DNA from: Mya arenaria
Taxonomy: Eukaryota > Mollusca > Bivalvia > Myida > Myidae
Assembly (NCBI RefSeq): GCF_026914265.1
Contig: NC_069127.1
Location: forward strand, 20,763,045 to 20,827,044
Length of the DNA: 64,000 bases
Direction of reading: 5' to 3'
This document shows positions 22,601-35,641 of the stretch, piece by piece. Position 1 is the stretch's first letter, and every line of letters begins with the position of its first letter. Position numbers and translations under genes: made by a program. The notes beneath the pieces were generated by a model. It saw nothing but the letters and a program-made list of their open reading frames with translations. It was not told the origin of the DNA and did not search any database.

Positions 22601-24523
22601 GTTTTTGTCATTGTGTAGTCATTTGATGTCCTGAGGTAGTCATTGGGTGTCCTTTTGTAGTCCTGGAATGTCAATGGTAGGTCATGGGTTTCGTTTGGTG
22701 GTCATGAACTGACCATGGATAGTCCTAGAGTGTACTTAGGACGTAATGGATAGTGTGTCCTTATGTAATTCTAATGTGTTTTTGTTAGATTTAAGGTGCT
22801 CTTGGTAGTTCTGAAGTGACCTTAGGTAGTTCTACAAAGCCATTATATTGTAATTGTATGTTTAAATGTAGCTAAGGCACAGCTTGGGCTGTTTTGAAGT
22901 AGTCCCGAGTTTCCTTGGGTTGTCAGAGCACGTCTTAATTAATTAACTTTAACCAAGATGACAAAGAGCCAAACAATTTAATCAATCAAGTTTCACGATC
23001 GTTTGGTTGAAACATTTATTTCATCTAGTGCTACCGATGTTATACGATCTTTTAAGACAGTGGCTTCTTGACTCTACATGGAATTGAACATGATATAGAA
23101 AGGAAAATTTAATTTATTATTTTGATTTTGTGTGTAGATAATAAACTTCGGCATGATTGGTCTGACCTTTTTTATTAAAAGTAGTTTGAAATTGTCGCGT
23201 CTAAAAGTTACAAAGTTATATTTCCAATATTTCACCGAGTGACCTACTTTTCTACCTGGTTCATTACTGATTTCACGTTTTTCTATAAATACTAACGTCA
23301 ATTTTGAAAACAATCAAACTATGTTTGAACAACGCTCGCTCGATCGAAATTGTTCAAGTGAGTTAAAAACGAAAGACGGAGGGAAATGATTTTTGTTCAT
23401 TTTATTTCATCAGTTTGTATATAAGTTTGAATATAAGGTTTTAACTGAAAGTAATACATACTGAACTAAAATATAGTGATGCTTAAGTGGCATACATACA
23501 ATTAGCATTAATTGTAAACTTTTTGACAAAATAATGTATATCCCTCAAAATTAGAATATACTCATATCTGATCCTTTTTCCAGAGTTTATAGTAAAATTT
23601 TGACCCACAGGCTATCCATGGATAAAATGTTCATAATGACTTTTAGTCCAAAAACTGTTTTTATTTTCAAACTAGAGGCTTTGCTCTACCAGATGGTGTG
23701 TGTGTCACAAAAGTACATATGTTTTGAAGGCTTTTCAAGAGTGTGGCCCAAAACTGTATATTATACATATTTAAGTATGAGCAAGAATATTGATGTGGGT
23801 AGTATGTGTGTTATGAAAAACTGCACGGAGGGCATATTCCTTTCACTGACCGATCCAGCAAGATTGCACCCCAAACCTTTTTTGTTAATAGCATTGGATG
23901 ATAACTGTTTTCATAAGTAATGTATATAAAAAGGTTATATCGCTAAAACGATCGTATACATTACATAAGTACCTATCGTTAAGCGGAGCGCTGGAGTATG
24001 ACGCGAATAAATGGATCATTTGAAAATACACCTCCTCAGACTGTGTATGATATTGAATTTCATTTGAAACTTTTGAATGAAAGGAACGATAATGAAAATA
24101 GTTCCTTTATTATAAAGTAATATATATATCCTTTATAAATGATTAAGACTTTTTCAGAACAATTTAATCTGTATAAGTAAGGGCCTATGGTTCTTTAATT
24201 AAATCAGATGATTATTTAATGTATGTTAAACATAATTTAAATAAAGTGAGGAGTTTTTTTATTATATATTTGAGACAATGGCAAATATCAAATAATTGAT
24301 CAAAGATCACAACAAACATTCCTTTGATATATAACCTTTTACTGTTTTTACTGTACTTTTAATATAGTGTCTCTTTAAGTTTTATGTTACGTCCTACCTG
24401 GGCATATCGGCTGGGTGCATATATCCACGTCCATGCATCCACGATCGTTTGTTCTTCCCCGGTTCCCAATTCCGCAGGTAACACTACACGCAGACCAGGG
24501 TCCACAGGGACGGGAACAAGACG
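19329..24523 (-). CDS. TSP1 / mucin-like stalk / transmembrane receptor gene with tyrosine-rich tail (5' exons not found)
   Basis: Five minus-strand exons join in frame: TSP1 (24398-24523), two stalk exons (21673-21786, 20386-20502), a transmembrane exon (19942-20041) and the cytoplasmic exon (19329-19653). Phases are 1-1, 1-1, 1-1, 1-2 and 2-end. The predicted type I receptor has a tail of about 107 residues carrying NPLY and several Tyr-x-x-[VIF] motifs, as used for PTB and SH2 docking in phagocytic and inhibitory receptors. Exons for the signal peptide and further ectodomains should lie above 24523 but were not identified. Function is inferred only from architecture. Confidence 0.75.
19942..20041 (-). 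CDS. TSP1 receptor transmembrane exon
   Basis: 100 nt, acceptor TTGACAG, donor GTAAAA, phase 1 to 2. Encodes VKVAVPVGVCLFVAVILTVF, then LLKR, a clear single membrane span with a basic stop-transfer end. Confidence 0.8.
20073..20135. repeat. Imperfect (GTGC/GT)n tract
   Basis: Alternating purine-pyrimidine tract (GTGCGTGC..., GTGTGTGT) in the intron directly upstream of the transmembrane exon. It could adopt Z-DNA. Confidence 0.7.
20386..20502 (-). CDS. TSP1 receptor stalk exon b (Ser/Thr-rich)
   Basis: 117 nt, phase 1-1, acceptor CATCGTAG, donor GTTAGC. TTTLTTQEIYRGTDITKSTV... is a Thr/Ser-rich stalk likely to be O-glycosylated. It is a paralogue of the exon at 21673-21786. Confidence 0.65.
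21673..21786 (-). CDS. TSP1 receptor stalk exon a (Ser/Thr-rich)
   Basis: 114 nt, phase 1-1, acceptor CATCGTAG, donor GTTGTA. TTSLTTQGIYKGSDGITSTV... matches stalk exon b closely, and flanking intron sequence is also similar. This indicates exon duplication. Confidence 0.65.
22520..22930. repeat. Degenerate GTCCTTGGGTAGTC-type minisatellite
   Basis: Many diverged units of about 20 bp with core GTCCTxxGGTAGTC. No ORF. Confidence 0.6.
24398..24523 (-). CDS. TSP1 receptor: thrombospondin type 1 repeat exon
   Basis: 126 nt, phase 1-1, acceptor ATCTTAAAG, donor GTAGGA. CGPWSACSVTCGIGNRGRTN, then CMDVDICTQPICP gives WSxC..TCG..R and six cysteines, a short TSP1 repeat. The acceptor lacks a typical CAG but the domain and phase are clear. 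Confidence 0.75.
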
Positions 24524-24599
24524 CTTTAAGATGAACCACATTAAAAATGTGAAATAAATATCCTCTTATTTAAATGTGCATGTAATATGGATTATTATG

Positions 24600-27500
24600 T
24601 CATCTATTATTAACACAATTTCAAACGTGATAAAGTGAAGAACTATTGGGAAAAATCTTACTGTTGGAATACCAATGACGAAGTAATAGATATAACTTAT
24701 CAACATCAAACTGCCGTACTTAAGGGTCCATTTATAGTGTTTAATTGTTATAATAAAACGTCGTCAATTTTACCCTTTAAGGACGGGCGTTTCCGCACGC
24801 TTCATGTTCTTTTTGCTTTTAAATTACATAGTTAAATTTTATTTACACCTTGTATCAATAATGTTGATTTCAAGCATTGTATTATGTATACATGTGATAA
24901 GTCACATGTAAAAGTAGATTGTAAACTGTCATCATTTTCTTTTAATGTTTAATAGTAAAAAATGACAGAAAATGATGAATTCTTTTTTAATATTAATGAA
25001 AAGTTCATTAAAATCTAGATCATATTTGGCTATTAAAATATGTGGTATGTAACCTGTTATAATTTTAAGTTATTAAATAGCATTGTTGTTTGTGTCACAT
25101 GATTAGTTGACATGTCATGGTTTTGAAAAATACTGATTTGATGCAGATATGATTGTAATATTACTTAAAGTAAATATTAAACTTTACACATCATGTGCTG
25201 GGTATGTATTTTTTCTTCATTACTGAAGTTTCTATTTTGTCTTAGAGTTGTTATTGAAATGTATTTAATTATTTGGCTGTACTCTGTGACTTTTTTTGGT
25301 GTTTCATATAAATGTTCAATTAGATCCTATATTTCTCACACATTTTGTATGCTGGACAAAAAGAAACAGATTGGTTCTATTTGGTCCTGAAAGTTAAAAA
25401 CAATGTTAAAAGGTCACCAAATAAACTTTAAAAGCTCACAATAAAAATATCAATACAGAATGACCATGTCAATATAGATTTATTGATAATTTAATAATTA
25501 GCTAAATAGTATAGTATTCCAACGCCCATTGTTGCATTATAGCTTGAGTGTATGGTTTGTTAGTGGTGTTATATTTGTGTCTGTGGTGTAAGTTTGTTTT
25601 TGGTGTTTGTATTTGTGTATGTGATGTTGGTTTGTGTGTGTCTATAGATCATTGTCGTATTGGTCCTTGCATTGTGTCCCTGAACTGGGATTATATTTAG
25701 AGTTTCGACTACAGGGCATGTCCCTGTTGTTGTTTTTTCCACTGTATTTTTTACCCTAAGCGGCATAACGATTTTTTTCTATACCGACAGAGACAGGGGA
25801 TTGGGAATATTGAGACGTGAATGCATACATCCAGACATCACAGAATTCACAGAGTGAAATACAAACAAAAATATCCGGTTGCGATACCTTGGCTCTCCAC
25901 ACATATACATGCCCTTTGTAAAAGCGCCGATACACATGCTTAATCATTTTTACTAATTAGCCATATATTCGTTATATGTATGCGTTACACCAACGTCGTC
26001 TCGTAATGCTTTGACACGATGTTTTTGGTTTTTCACATTGGTCTTTGTGTCCTTTTACTGGTGTTCTGCGTCTTTTTATTAAAAATGATATCTTGATATC
26101 TATTAAGCTTTCTTACTGACATACAAAAGTCAAAATATTTAATCGACAGAATGCATAATATTTTTCTTGAGTTTCATAAAACACGTTATATTTAAATGCA
26201 AAACAGATGCCCTATAATTATAGCAAGGAGGTATGTGACGTTCACTTTTATTCATTAGTATTATCATAATCAATTTAAAATTGTAATAAGAGATGACAAA
26301 ACAAATGTACTAACCACAAGAGGGCATATTCCTTCACCAGCTCAACAACAAAGAACAAGGAAGTTTATTTCTCCGTTAAGATTCTATCATCTTTTCCGTA
26401 TGATTAAACCTACTAAGAGCGTCATTAAAACACTCAAATAACCTGGTTTAGTAATATGCGTCTTGCGATTTTTCATCCTGTCAACCGTGATGGGTAAAAT
26501 GTAATCTCACAAAGACATTTTAAACAGAATATTAACTGTTTACACTAGAATAAATTCAAACTAGAGTTAAACATTAAAATAAAATTCAGATTAATGAGAA
26601 CCATATTATTAGCATCAATTTAGATTTCATTTTACCGACGATAGTTGATAAAGACAAATGAGAAGATAATTTAAAGTTTGAACAGTTTCGCGAGACAGAC
26701 AAGATGCGCCAATTGAGTTTGCGAAACTTAAATCTGCCATAATAAGTACTCGAGCGATCGCAGTTTTGCTTTAAAAACATTAATGTGGACTTTATTACAT
26801 AAATAAATATGGGTTGCGCCTTTATTTCATTTAGAAGTCGATATGAATACAAAATCTAGTACAAAAAGTATTACATTTACACGCATGAAACTTCAGAGGA
26901 ACGTTGAATAGCATGGGCTAATCTGGACCTTTCAATTCCTTCATCTTACTCCTCAATACCACATATTCTTCACCTTAAACCGTGCCTGTGTCAATGCGGT
27001 GTTCTTAATGACTGTATTACCCACAATTTCGGTTTACCTATAAAAACCCAAAATTGTATGGGCTATATCTCTTCAAGTAAGCACAATTTAATTTTGTCTT
27101 CTACTCGTATGTTTCAACCTAGAGTTTAACAATTATGTGTTTAGGCTTATAAGTGATGTGATGTTTATACTGTTTTTTATGTATTCAGTTTCTATAACAT
27201 GTCCGCCACTCTTATGAATGATACCAACACATACGGTCTGTCCATTTTCAAACCAAAACTCATGGTTTGAGTACTTTGATAATGCTCATATCCAATGGTT
27301 GCATGTGTTTTGCACATCCTAGATATAAGGTCCATTTCTGCATATTTCGTACCAACTAATTAGTTTTTATACCATATAAACTGTATTGTTACACTGCACA
27401 CATTTCTTGTTCTAATTAAAGTCATAAGTCTACGCTTCTTATTTCCTCTTTCCAACAATGCAACTCGTCCACAATGCCAAACCAAAAGTACAACACATGT

Positions 27501-28250
27501 ATGGCACACAGATACAGGATCTGTAGACAAATGAATGCATCGATTTTCATTCAAATCTGTTCATGTTTAGATTAACATGTTGTATTTCTTCGTACATGTA
27601 AAGTTATAATCTTTTATTGGTAATGATAAATATATACCTTTTAAATTCAAACTTCAACAAAGACCAAGTAATTTGTGAGATGTTAGACTCTTTTGAAAAA
27701 GTAAAAGTTCAAAGGAAGCAATTGGCCATAATTGTTTTGTATCACACATATTGCAATTTAGCCACGCTCCCGAGTCCAACTCAACCTAAAGCTAAGGACA
27801 TAAACGTTCTGTTAATTGATGAATAACTAGACAATTGCCATATTAACCTCAGAAAGAACCATTGAACGCATGGCGCTGTCGTTGGTAAATATAGATATAT
27901 ATATATATGCAAACAAGAAGCGCTGTGGTTTTGGTCGAAGTTCTAATGTTTGATAAGGTGGATGACTATTACAATTAGTATTGTCAATAATGTTTCCTAA
28001 ATGGTTTTTGTTTTGTAATATATTGTGACACTGATTGAAAACCTGGTACGTTAATTCCAGTTTTCGTATGCGGGCAAGACGGCATGTATTTATAGTGACT
28101 GTGTGATCAAGGACTTAGGCAAGCATTATTTTTACAATATGTTTCCTGAGGGAGCGGGCGGGGTCGTTTTCTTCCCTACGGACGCCATTAGCAACGTTTC
28201 TGGTTACGGTCAAGGCTTCACGTCCGCTTATATAACATTGTTCAGAGTAG
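24600..28250. other. Noncoding stretch
   Basis: AT-rich. No exon with both splice sites and domain support was found. Missing 5' exons of the TSP1 receptor may be hidden here. A short (TA) tract lies at 27894-27908. Confidence 0.4.
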
Positions 28251-28259
28251 GTTCAAGGA

Positions 28260-29990
28260 TCGTTAATATTTTGGGCAAAGCATTGCCACTTATGATTTTA
28301 TGAGGGAAATCATAAACAATGGTTGCACGATTCCTTTATACTCGGAGCCAGAAGAATCTTTCTATAAAAGTTACAAGTCCACTATTTCAGAGCCGGAAAT
28401 TCTTACTGAGACAGTACAAAATTTACTAGATACTAGATGTTAAATAGAAAAATGTAGTGAACCTTCATATGCGGTTATCGTTTTACAGTTTTAGTGCGAA
28501 ATTCTGGTAAAAAGTTTGATATTAGATTTAAGAGAGGTTAATAAACATTTGTGGAAGCAGTCTGTCAGATATGAAAACTTCATTGGCATTCATTTAGAAA
28601 GGATCTTACATGATAAAGCGCGATCTTACAAGTGCTTATCATTTTGTGCAGATCTACGATCCTCATACAAAGAAATTAGGATGTTCATGGTATGACAAGG
28701 GAGATAATCCTGAGTATAGATTTGAGGTTTTGCAATTCGGATTATCTTCCACATGTTATTAATTTAGCTAGTTATGCCAACCATTGATTAAAAAATGGCG
28801 CGGAGAAGGTTAAATGGCTGCAATGTTTCTCAACGATTATCTTGGTTGTTCGAGCACCTATGACAGTGAAATAGGATTGAGTACTCACAGTAAGAATGAT
28901 TTATTGAAATCCGACTTCATTCCAAATCCGACAAAATTCATATGGAACCCTGTGCAAACTATGGAATTTTCGGGCCTGTGATCTTGATACTTTGCAAGGT
29001 ACCATTTCTATACCAAACCGAAGATTGAGTAAACCATATTCAACTATTAGGGAGTTGATTGTTTTGGCTTATTAAAAGGTTCGTGTTTCTGTTAGAAAAG
29101 TTGCCAGTATAGCAAAACAGTTTATTTCGATGGCCGTTGTCAATGGGAATATTTCTGAAATAATGACTATATATTTGAGTGCAGACGTTTTGAATGTTCG
29201 CCATTGGGATTCGTACATTTGTTTGGACGATGAGAGCTAAGAACAATTGTTTTCTTCTTTGTAGAATCTGTTGGAATCAAAAGTTCACATTAATAAATAA
29301 CAAAAAGTTGAAGCAGTCGTAAACATGTATTAAAGTAGTGTATTCAGATAAAGTAAGATTGAATTTGCAGGGTATGAGGTTAGTACTGTAAATGGGGTAT
29401 CGCCTGGTCAAATAAAGTATAAAACGGTAAACAAAGCGTGAGTTAGTTGCAGTGTCAGAGCATTGTTGTCGTTGTTAAATATTGTGAGGCACCAAATGGT
29501 TAAATGGTATACTGATAATCAAGGTGTCCGATCAATTGCTCTTTAAAGTTCCATGAAAAGAGGATTGCAGGATGTTGCGTACTGTATTTTCCAGGATTGC
29601 ATGGCAAACTCTATTTCACTTGAAATGGAGTTGATACCTAGGTCTGAAAATGACAAGGCTGATTATTTGTCAAGGTTTTCAGATTGGGGAATATTCTATG
29701 GTATTTTACAAATGGTTGTTTGGAGGTTCGGCCATTTACAAGTTTATTTGATTGCATCATTTTATAATGCAAAATTACCAAAATATAATAAAGGTTTGGG
29801 AATCCGAATTGTTCAGGTACATATGCATTCGCAGGAAACTTGAGTGGTCAATAAGGATTGTTTATGCCGCCAATTGCAATCTTTTATGGGTTATTACGAA
29901 ATTGGCTAACGATAGAGCAAATCGTCATCGTTATGTGCATTTTTGTGTAACAATGGTGCGTTTAACGATGAAGTTATCGATTTAATATAC
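28260..29990 (+). mobile_element. Degenerate DIRS-like retroelement (RT and RNase H)
   Basis: With frameshifts and stops, the + strand reads INNGCTIPLYSEPEESFY, LILDLREVNKHLWKQ, DLTSAYHFVQI, FEVLQFGLSSTCY, FLNDYLG (in place of the YxDD box) and NPVQTMEF. RNase H follows: WYTDNQGVRSI, ELIPRSENDKADYLSRF and ASFYNAKLPKYN. The order and wording match RT-RNase H of DIRS-like retrotransposons. No tyrosine recombinase or terminal repeats were recognised. Confidence 0.75.
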
Positions 29991-30381
29991 CGACCGAGAA
30001 GCATTTTTTAGTAAAATGAAAAAAATAGACAGGGGATTTGGAAAACTGATTTGAAATTTAGAACACTGGCGTTAGAGGTTGATTTAGTCTAGAGAAATAA
30101 CTGTGTTTTCAAGAGTTTGGAAATATGGCTTGCACAGTGGATAGTCTCCCCTGTGTGAGATGTTCTTGATATTTGCAGTATTACTAAGATAGGGGAATAT
30201 TGCGTTTGTGTCACATTAGAAGTGACTCAATTTTAGATGAGTTGAAAGTCCCAAGTCAAAGTTAAGTCCATTCATTAACTATCTGCAAGTTGAAATAAGA
30301 GGTGGAACGTAGGCTCATAACTGCACACCCTGTCAGAACTGCAGCAGATTCTCAGAACAGAAGATTAAAAGTGAAACGTAT

Positions 30382-30840
30382 TTGGAAGTAAAATGCAAAA
30401 AAAAAAGCCCGTTTTATCAGCACAACAAGAAAACAGGCATGACAAACGCAAGCAGACAAAGAAAAAAACAACAAAAGCAAGAAATCTACCAGATTTTGAC
30501 GATGTTTTTGAATAGTGCATCGTCAATCACAGACTGTTTGTATTCATGCACCAAATGTGATAAAACATTCGACAGCAAATATATAACCTGAGCATAAACA
30601 AGCAATACATCAGGAAGAATGTTTTCATTTTGAAGACATAGACAAAAGTAGCACTGTGTCGCACTATGAAGAAATGAACGACCACATGACAGTCCTGTGG
30701 ATGAAGTATTTTATCAGTACCAGCAGAGCTACAAAGAAGTAATGTACAGAGAACAAATCTCAGAAGAATAGACACGAGACCGATTATACAAAACAATGAA
30801 ACACACTTATCGCAAAACTTTTGCAAACGCATTTTAAGAT
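30382..30840 (+). pseudogene. Possible decayed zinc-finger-like coding remnant
   Basis: CLYSCTKCDKTFDSKYIT, then a stop and EHKQAIHQEEC, resembles a C2H2 finger. A frame change leads to VDEVFYQYQQSYKEVMYREQ. Likely transposon debris; weak. Confidence 0.25.
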
Positions 30841-30899
30841 CATGTTATATTGATGATATCGCTCCACAACATTCCGCTTTTCATGTGTATCAATAAAAC

Positions 30900-32500
30900 A
30901 GTGGACTGTGTTAAGGAATGAGGATTAAACCTCTGCCTGTGTTTTTTGATGATTGTATGCAAACTTTGTCTAATCAATGATACATTGAATTGTTTAAAAT
31001 AAGTGTGTATGATATTAAACGTATATAATTTATTATTATAATATGAATATATGTTTTGCATAAAGAGCTGTTGTAAACACTTTTTAGTTTTGATAAAAAA
31101 GTTAATTAACACACTTGTATTATAAATATATTGCTACGTACTTCTTCGATATTCTCAGCAAAGTTACAAAAGAGCAACTTATTTTTTTACACAGAATCAG
31201 AAGAGTAACAACTCTAGCGATTTGATTATTAAAATACCATTAATGGCTAATACATTATATCCTATATTACTGTATAACAGACCCGCGTTTATCTCCTGCA
31301 ATTAAAATTGATGATACCGGAACACAATCTGATGTCAATGGTTCAAAGGTATAACTTTGTTTAGAGACACAATATCATAACCCAACCTCTAAACAATAAA
31401 AATAGAGCGTACAAACACTACAAAACAACATGAATCAACGAAATGTTGTTGTTAAAAGTCAATACAAAAACAAAAATGATCGGCTCATGAAATATGTTGT
31501 CTCTTAAATAAGGAAAGTCAATACACAACCATATAATGAACATCAAAATATGCAAACATCTAAATGACATCATCAGTTTTATTTTCAATATACCAACATG
31601 AAAGTGGGAATATCAAGCAGCTTATACAAACACTGTAGGGTTATGTACTACTAAACGAACGTCATCAAGGACACAATAAGTGGTATAATAGATCTTATAT
31701 TGATCAATCATCCGCTTTACTACACATAAGAATACGCATTCATTGAATTCATTGAAAACTGCTTTTATACAATACAATCCGCCCAAACTGGCTTAAACTA
31801 GATGCGCTGCTTACAAAACTTTCAATGAGATAAATGATTGAATGGTAATGAATTAAGGTTTGATTTGAAACCAATGAAATGGCTCGCGTAGAAAAAAAGA
31901 GGGTTCGATCTTGACTCTCTATATGTCGATGACGTACGACTTACCTTGACCGATTTGTCAAAAGTGGCTCGTGCGGGGAAAAGGTGTCAGTGTTGGCCTA
32001 AATTGACATGATCTACACACACTTCAAATAAATATTAACAATATATTTAGATAATGGCCGGCATTGTCTTGAACCTCCTTAAATACAGTTATCAAAGTCT
32101 AAAGCATTTCTCATTGCCTTAAACGTCAACGTTTGCTTTATTTTGCTTTTAAAAGTAGTTTCAGTCTTAATACATGAGTTTACAACTGTAATACGTGCGG
32201 AAGTGAATGTTTATAAACTGTTTACGACAATGTTGGCTCGGTAAGATTACAAACATGAGATCAAGTATTAGCATTACCTGTTACTATTAAAAACGAAATT
32301 CTGAAAACTGCCAACTTAATCATTGTTATTATTTTAAAAACAATAACATAAATGGTTTCAAATGCAAAATCAAATTCAGTCATATAATAAATTATTATTA
32401 TAGAGCATTTTCTTTATAACAGCATGGGGTTCTCTTGGGTTGAAAAATTAACATATGCTTAATATGCAACAATATACGAAACAGCAATAACAATATAAGA
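30900..32500. other. Noncoding stretch
   Basis: AT-rich, no supported feature. Confidence 0.5.
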
Positions 32501-32548
32501 CCATTCAAATACCACGACATCTTATATATCCATGATAAATATAATTTA

Positions 32549-32833
32549 TTACAAAATAACATCTCCTTTTGCATTTGTTTCGAAGAAAGACCAGCTTATG
32601 TGTTTTTCCTTGTGGTTTGGGTCTATCGAGTGAAAATTATATTCTGCTGATCGTTCCAAGTCGGCAACCACATACCATGCAACATAAAATAAAGAGGAAC
32701 GCGTGTACTTGTGTTGTCTGTCTATTATGTTTATGATCTTATTCATCATAACCTTTAGTGCCTTTTCACATGTGAACGTGTAGGTCTTCGTTATGTTGTT
32801 GGCTACGGCGCTGGGCTTGCCTTGTAGATTCAT
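32549..32833 (-). CDS. Unrecognised coding-looking ORF, 94 aa
   Basis: ATG to TAA open frame with balanced codon use (AAG, GAC, ACG, CAC) unlike the surrounding AT-rich DNA. Reads VMMNKIINIIDRQHKY, LFYVAWYVVADLERSAEYNF and EKHISWSFFETNAKGDVIL. No signal peptide or membrane span, and no family recognised. It could be a single exon, a retrocopy or a fragment. The trinucleotide microsatellite begins about 150 bp upstream of its start. Confidence 0.4.
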   Translation of the reverse strand: MNLQGKPSAVANNITKTYTFTCEKALKVMMNKIINIIDRQHKYTRSSLFYVAWYVVADLERSAEYNFHSIDPNHKEKHISWSFFETNAKGDVIL

Positions 32834-32979
32834 TTAAGTCGGGGAGAGATAGAGAAGCAGGACGAACAAGAAAGAAGATGAAGATAATGAGTCTAGTGAA
32901 TAAGAAGTAATAATCAGGAAAAAGAAGAATAAAAAAGAAATAGGGAGAGGAAAAGAAAATTAAGAAGAAAGCAATTGAT

Positions 32980-33060
32980 AAAGAAGAAGAAGAAGAAGAA
33001 GAAGAAGAAGAAGAAGAAGAAGAAGGGGAAGAGAGAGAAAGAAAAGAAAATGAAGAAGAA

Positions 33061-33106
<46 letters not shown>

Positions 33107-33115
33107 CTGCTGCTA

Positions 33116-33200
<85 letters not shown>

Positions 33201-33226
33201 GAAGGAGGAGGAGGAGGAGGAGGATG
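32980..33226. repeat. Compound trinucleotide microsatellite
   Basis: Successive runs of GAA, GAT, GGT, GCT, GAT and GGA units over about 247 bp. The long ORFs here are artefacts of the repeat period. Confidence 0.95.
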
Positions 33227-33299
33227 TTGTTGATATCAAAATGCATCTTTTCTCAGGTTATGTTTACGAAAATCATGCCTAATAATAGAATGTGGACAT

Positions 33300-34850
33300 A
33301 GATCTAATTTAAGTTTGTAGCGTATTTAATTCTAAAGACCTGTCAAAAGTCCTTAACTTCAAAACTATAGCAACAAACTAAACAAATCAGCTTACAATAA
33401 AACTTACTGTAATTTCTTTGTATTTAGTTATAACAAACAAGTTTCCCTCAAATATCTTCAGACTTTTCGTGCTAGTGTTTGTGTAAAACGTTTACAACAT
33501 AGAAGTGGAAACTTCCCTCCTGTCCTATCATCAGCTTTTTTTGCATATAAATATCTTTGGAAAGCCTGGTATACAGTTGTCATTTTCTCGCAAGACCTAT
33601 TTGTATGGAACTTACTCATTTATAGCATATGTTATATATATGTTTTCTGATGCAATATTTGTCGCTAGTTGAAGTTATTTTATACCGCGTTTGAAAGAAT
33701 TTTTGTTTTCATTTCTAATATTGACAATGAAGTCACTCTTTTGTGTCCTTTTACAAATTGTAATCCAGTGAGGTCCCCGGTACCCACCGTTGGCAAAATG
33801 AGAAATTCGAGTAAGGATCAATTTGCCTACGCTACGTGACTGAAGTTTGCTTTTTGGTGACAATATTAAGTTCATGCAAAACTAGTAAACAAGTAATTAG
33901 CCACTTTATACTTAATCATTCATTCTTGCAGAACCGTGGGCAGTAGTTATTCCATGGATACCATGTAAATAGTTTATCAATGCTAGTTCAATTGTGATTA
34001 AAATTTATTGTGCTGTATGTGTTGAATACCGTGAAAAGAATCAAATGAATTAGCATTTCGCGCGCCGTCAATTTGTGAACGATTTGCACTCATTTGATTT
34101 AAAATAATCCACGGAATCATTGTCAACGTTGTAGATTATCGGGTATCGTTGATTGGCATACAGTACAGTCATATCAATCGACTGTTAAAGTATTTAAAAG
34201 CTTGGCTAGATTACGGCAGATAAGAAAAATGGAATGTATGAGGGTCGACTTCCAAGAAGAAATATAGTCCACAGTATATTGACATACGAAAGGCTTACAT
34301 TCCGAAGTATGCTAGAAAATAAGAGTGAAATCTGTGTCATTCGTTAATTCTGATGATAAATCTGATTAATAAGATAAGTTATAATAAGAGTAGCTTATTT
34401 TGTGTCGGGGCTTTGAAGATAAGATTCTTGTGTGTTCGAAGTCATTATCAAATACATTATTGTTAAAAATGTCGTTTGTTTCTATGTTTTTCATAGTATT
34501 TTGTAAATATATATTGCATTTTTTTCCTCTTTTCATTTACGCATGTACTAGTCGTGTTTTGTGTTCATAACGATGATCTTTATTCTCCAAAGCCTGGAAT
34601 ACAGTTCATTATAGATAAATTATAAACTTGGGGGCATTCAGTAGCCCGATTTCTGTAGCTTGGGAATTCGTATATATTAATATCATATAAACACATTAAC
34701 TGATCATTTTCCAGGTGAATCTTGACAGAAGATAATAAATAAAAAACTATTCATACTATCAAACTTTATTTTGAAAGGCAATTTTGTTAGAAAAGTACTG
34801 AAATGTGTCTATACTGTGTCGAATTTCAATATCTTAAGTTAGGCTGTTCG
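33300..34850. other. Noncoding stretch
   Basis: No supported feature. Confidence 0.5.
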
Positions 34851-35191
34851 ATCTTTCTATGAGACTCGCATGCGTTTCAATGTCATGATTCTTTGACCTT
34901 CAAATTTCCCTTAGATTAAACATATCGCAATACTTTCAGCAATAGTTTAGTATCGATTTTTAAACATATGTCCTCCGTAGTTCTGTTTACTTTGTGATGT
35001 TTTTTAAAGCTTAATAATCATTAACACGTATGGTCTAAAGATGTCCGAAGACAAAGAACACATAAATTATCGTTTCCAGAATTTGACAATTTGATATCGC
35101 TTAGCAATACTGGTTAAACAAAATAAGAAGTTACTGTTAAAGGGAATTCTGTACAGCGCCCGATTAACGAGTGCCCAATTAAGAGTTTGAC

Positions 35192-35259
35192 GTGGATTTT
35201 TGCAGATTTTGATTTCACTCGGCTTCCGCCTCGTGAAATCCGAATCTGCAAAAATCCAC
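35192..35259. repeat. 27-bp inverted repeat (hairpin)
   Basis: Arms 35192-35218 and 35233-35259 pair with two mismatches around a 14-nt loop. The duplicate copy has the same hairpin at 37738-37804. Confidence 0.8.
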
Positions 35260-35641
35260 TCGAGTCGAATACAACCTTCCAGATCAAAACTCAGTACTAA
35301 TAACCCTATTTTGCATACCATTTATGTTACCACTTTACATAACATCTAGTGTTGTTTGTTATCTATTATACTATAGAATCACAAGAATATAAAGATTCAA
35401 CAGCTAACCAGTATAAATACACATATTTAGGCTCAACAAAACAGGAAGTACATGCGTTTCTACGATATTTGACTTTACAATTCATGCCAAAATATACTAT
35501 GCATGCACAAAAATATTCCTTTGATTACACCTAACGGCGCCATATGTAGGTTTTTCATAGACCCTGTATAGGTTTTGGTTTTTATTTTAATGAATTGTCA
35601 TGTTTAATTCATTTGACTGTGATGATCCAATCAAAAAAGCT

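Noticed and set aside
23600..23920. 106-aa plus-strand ORF
   Set aside because: AT-biased composition, no domain, no splice or promoter support.
25756..25947. Minus-strand 63-aa ORF considered as an extra TSP1 exon
   Set aside because: No WxxW/WSxC or TCG motif and no matching splice sites.
32766..33301. Long ORFs of homopolymeric Ser/Ala/Ile/Lys runs on both strands (up to 157 aa)
   Set aside because: They are forced by the trinucleotide microsatellite, which stays open in many frames; no independent coding evidence.
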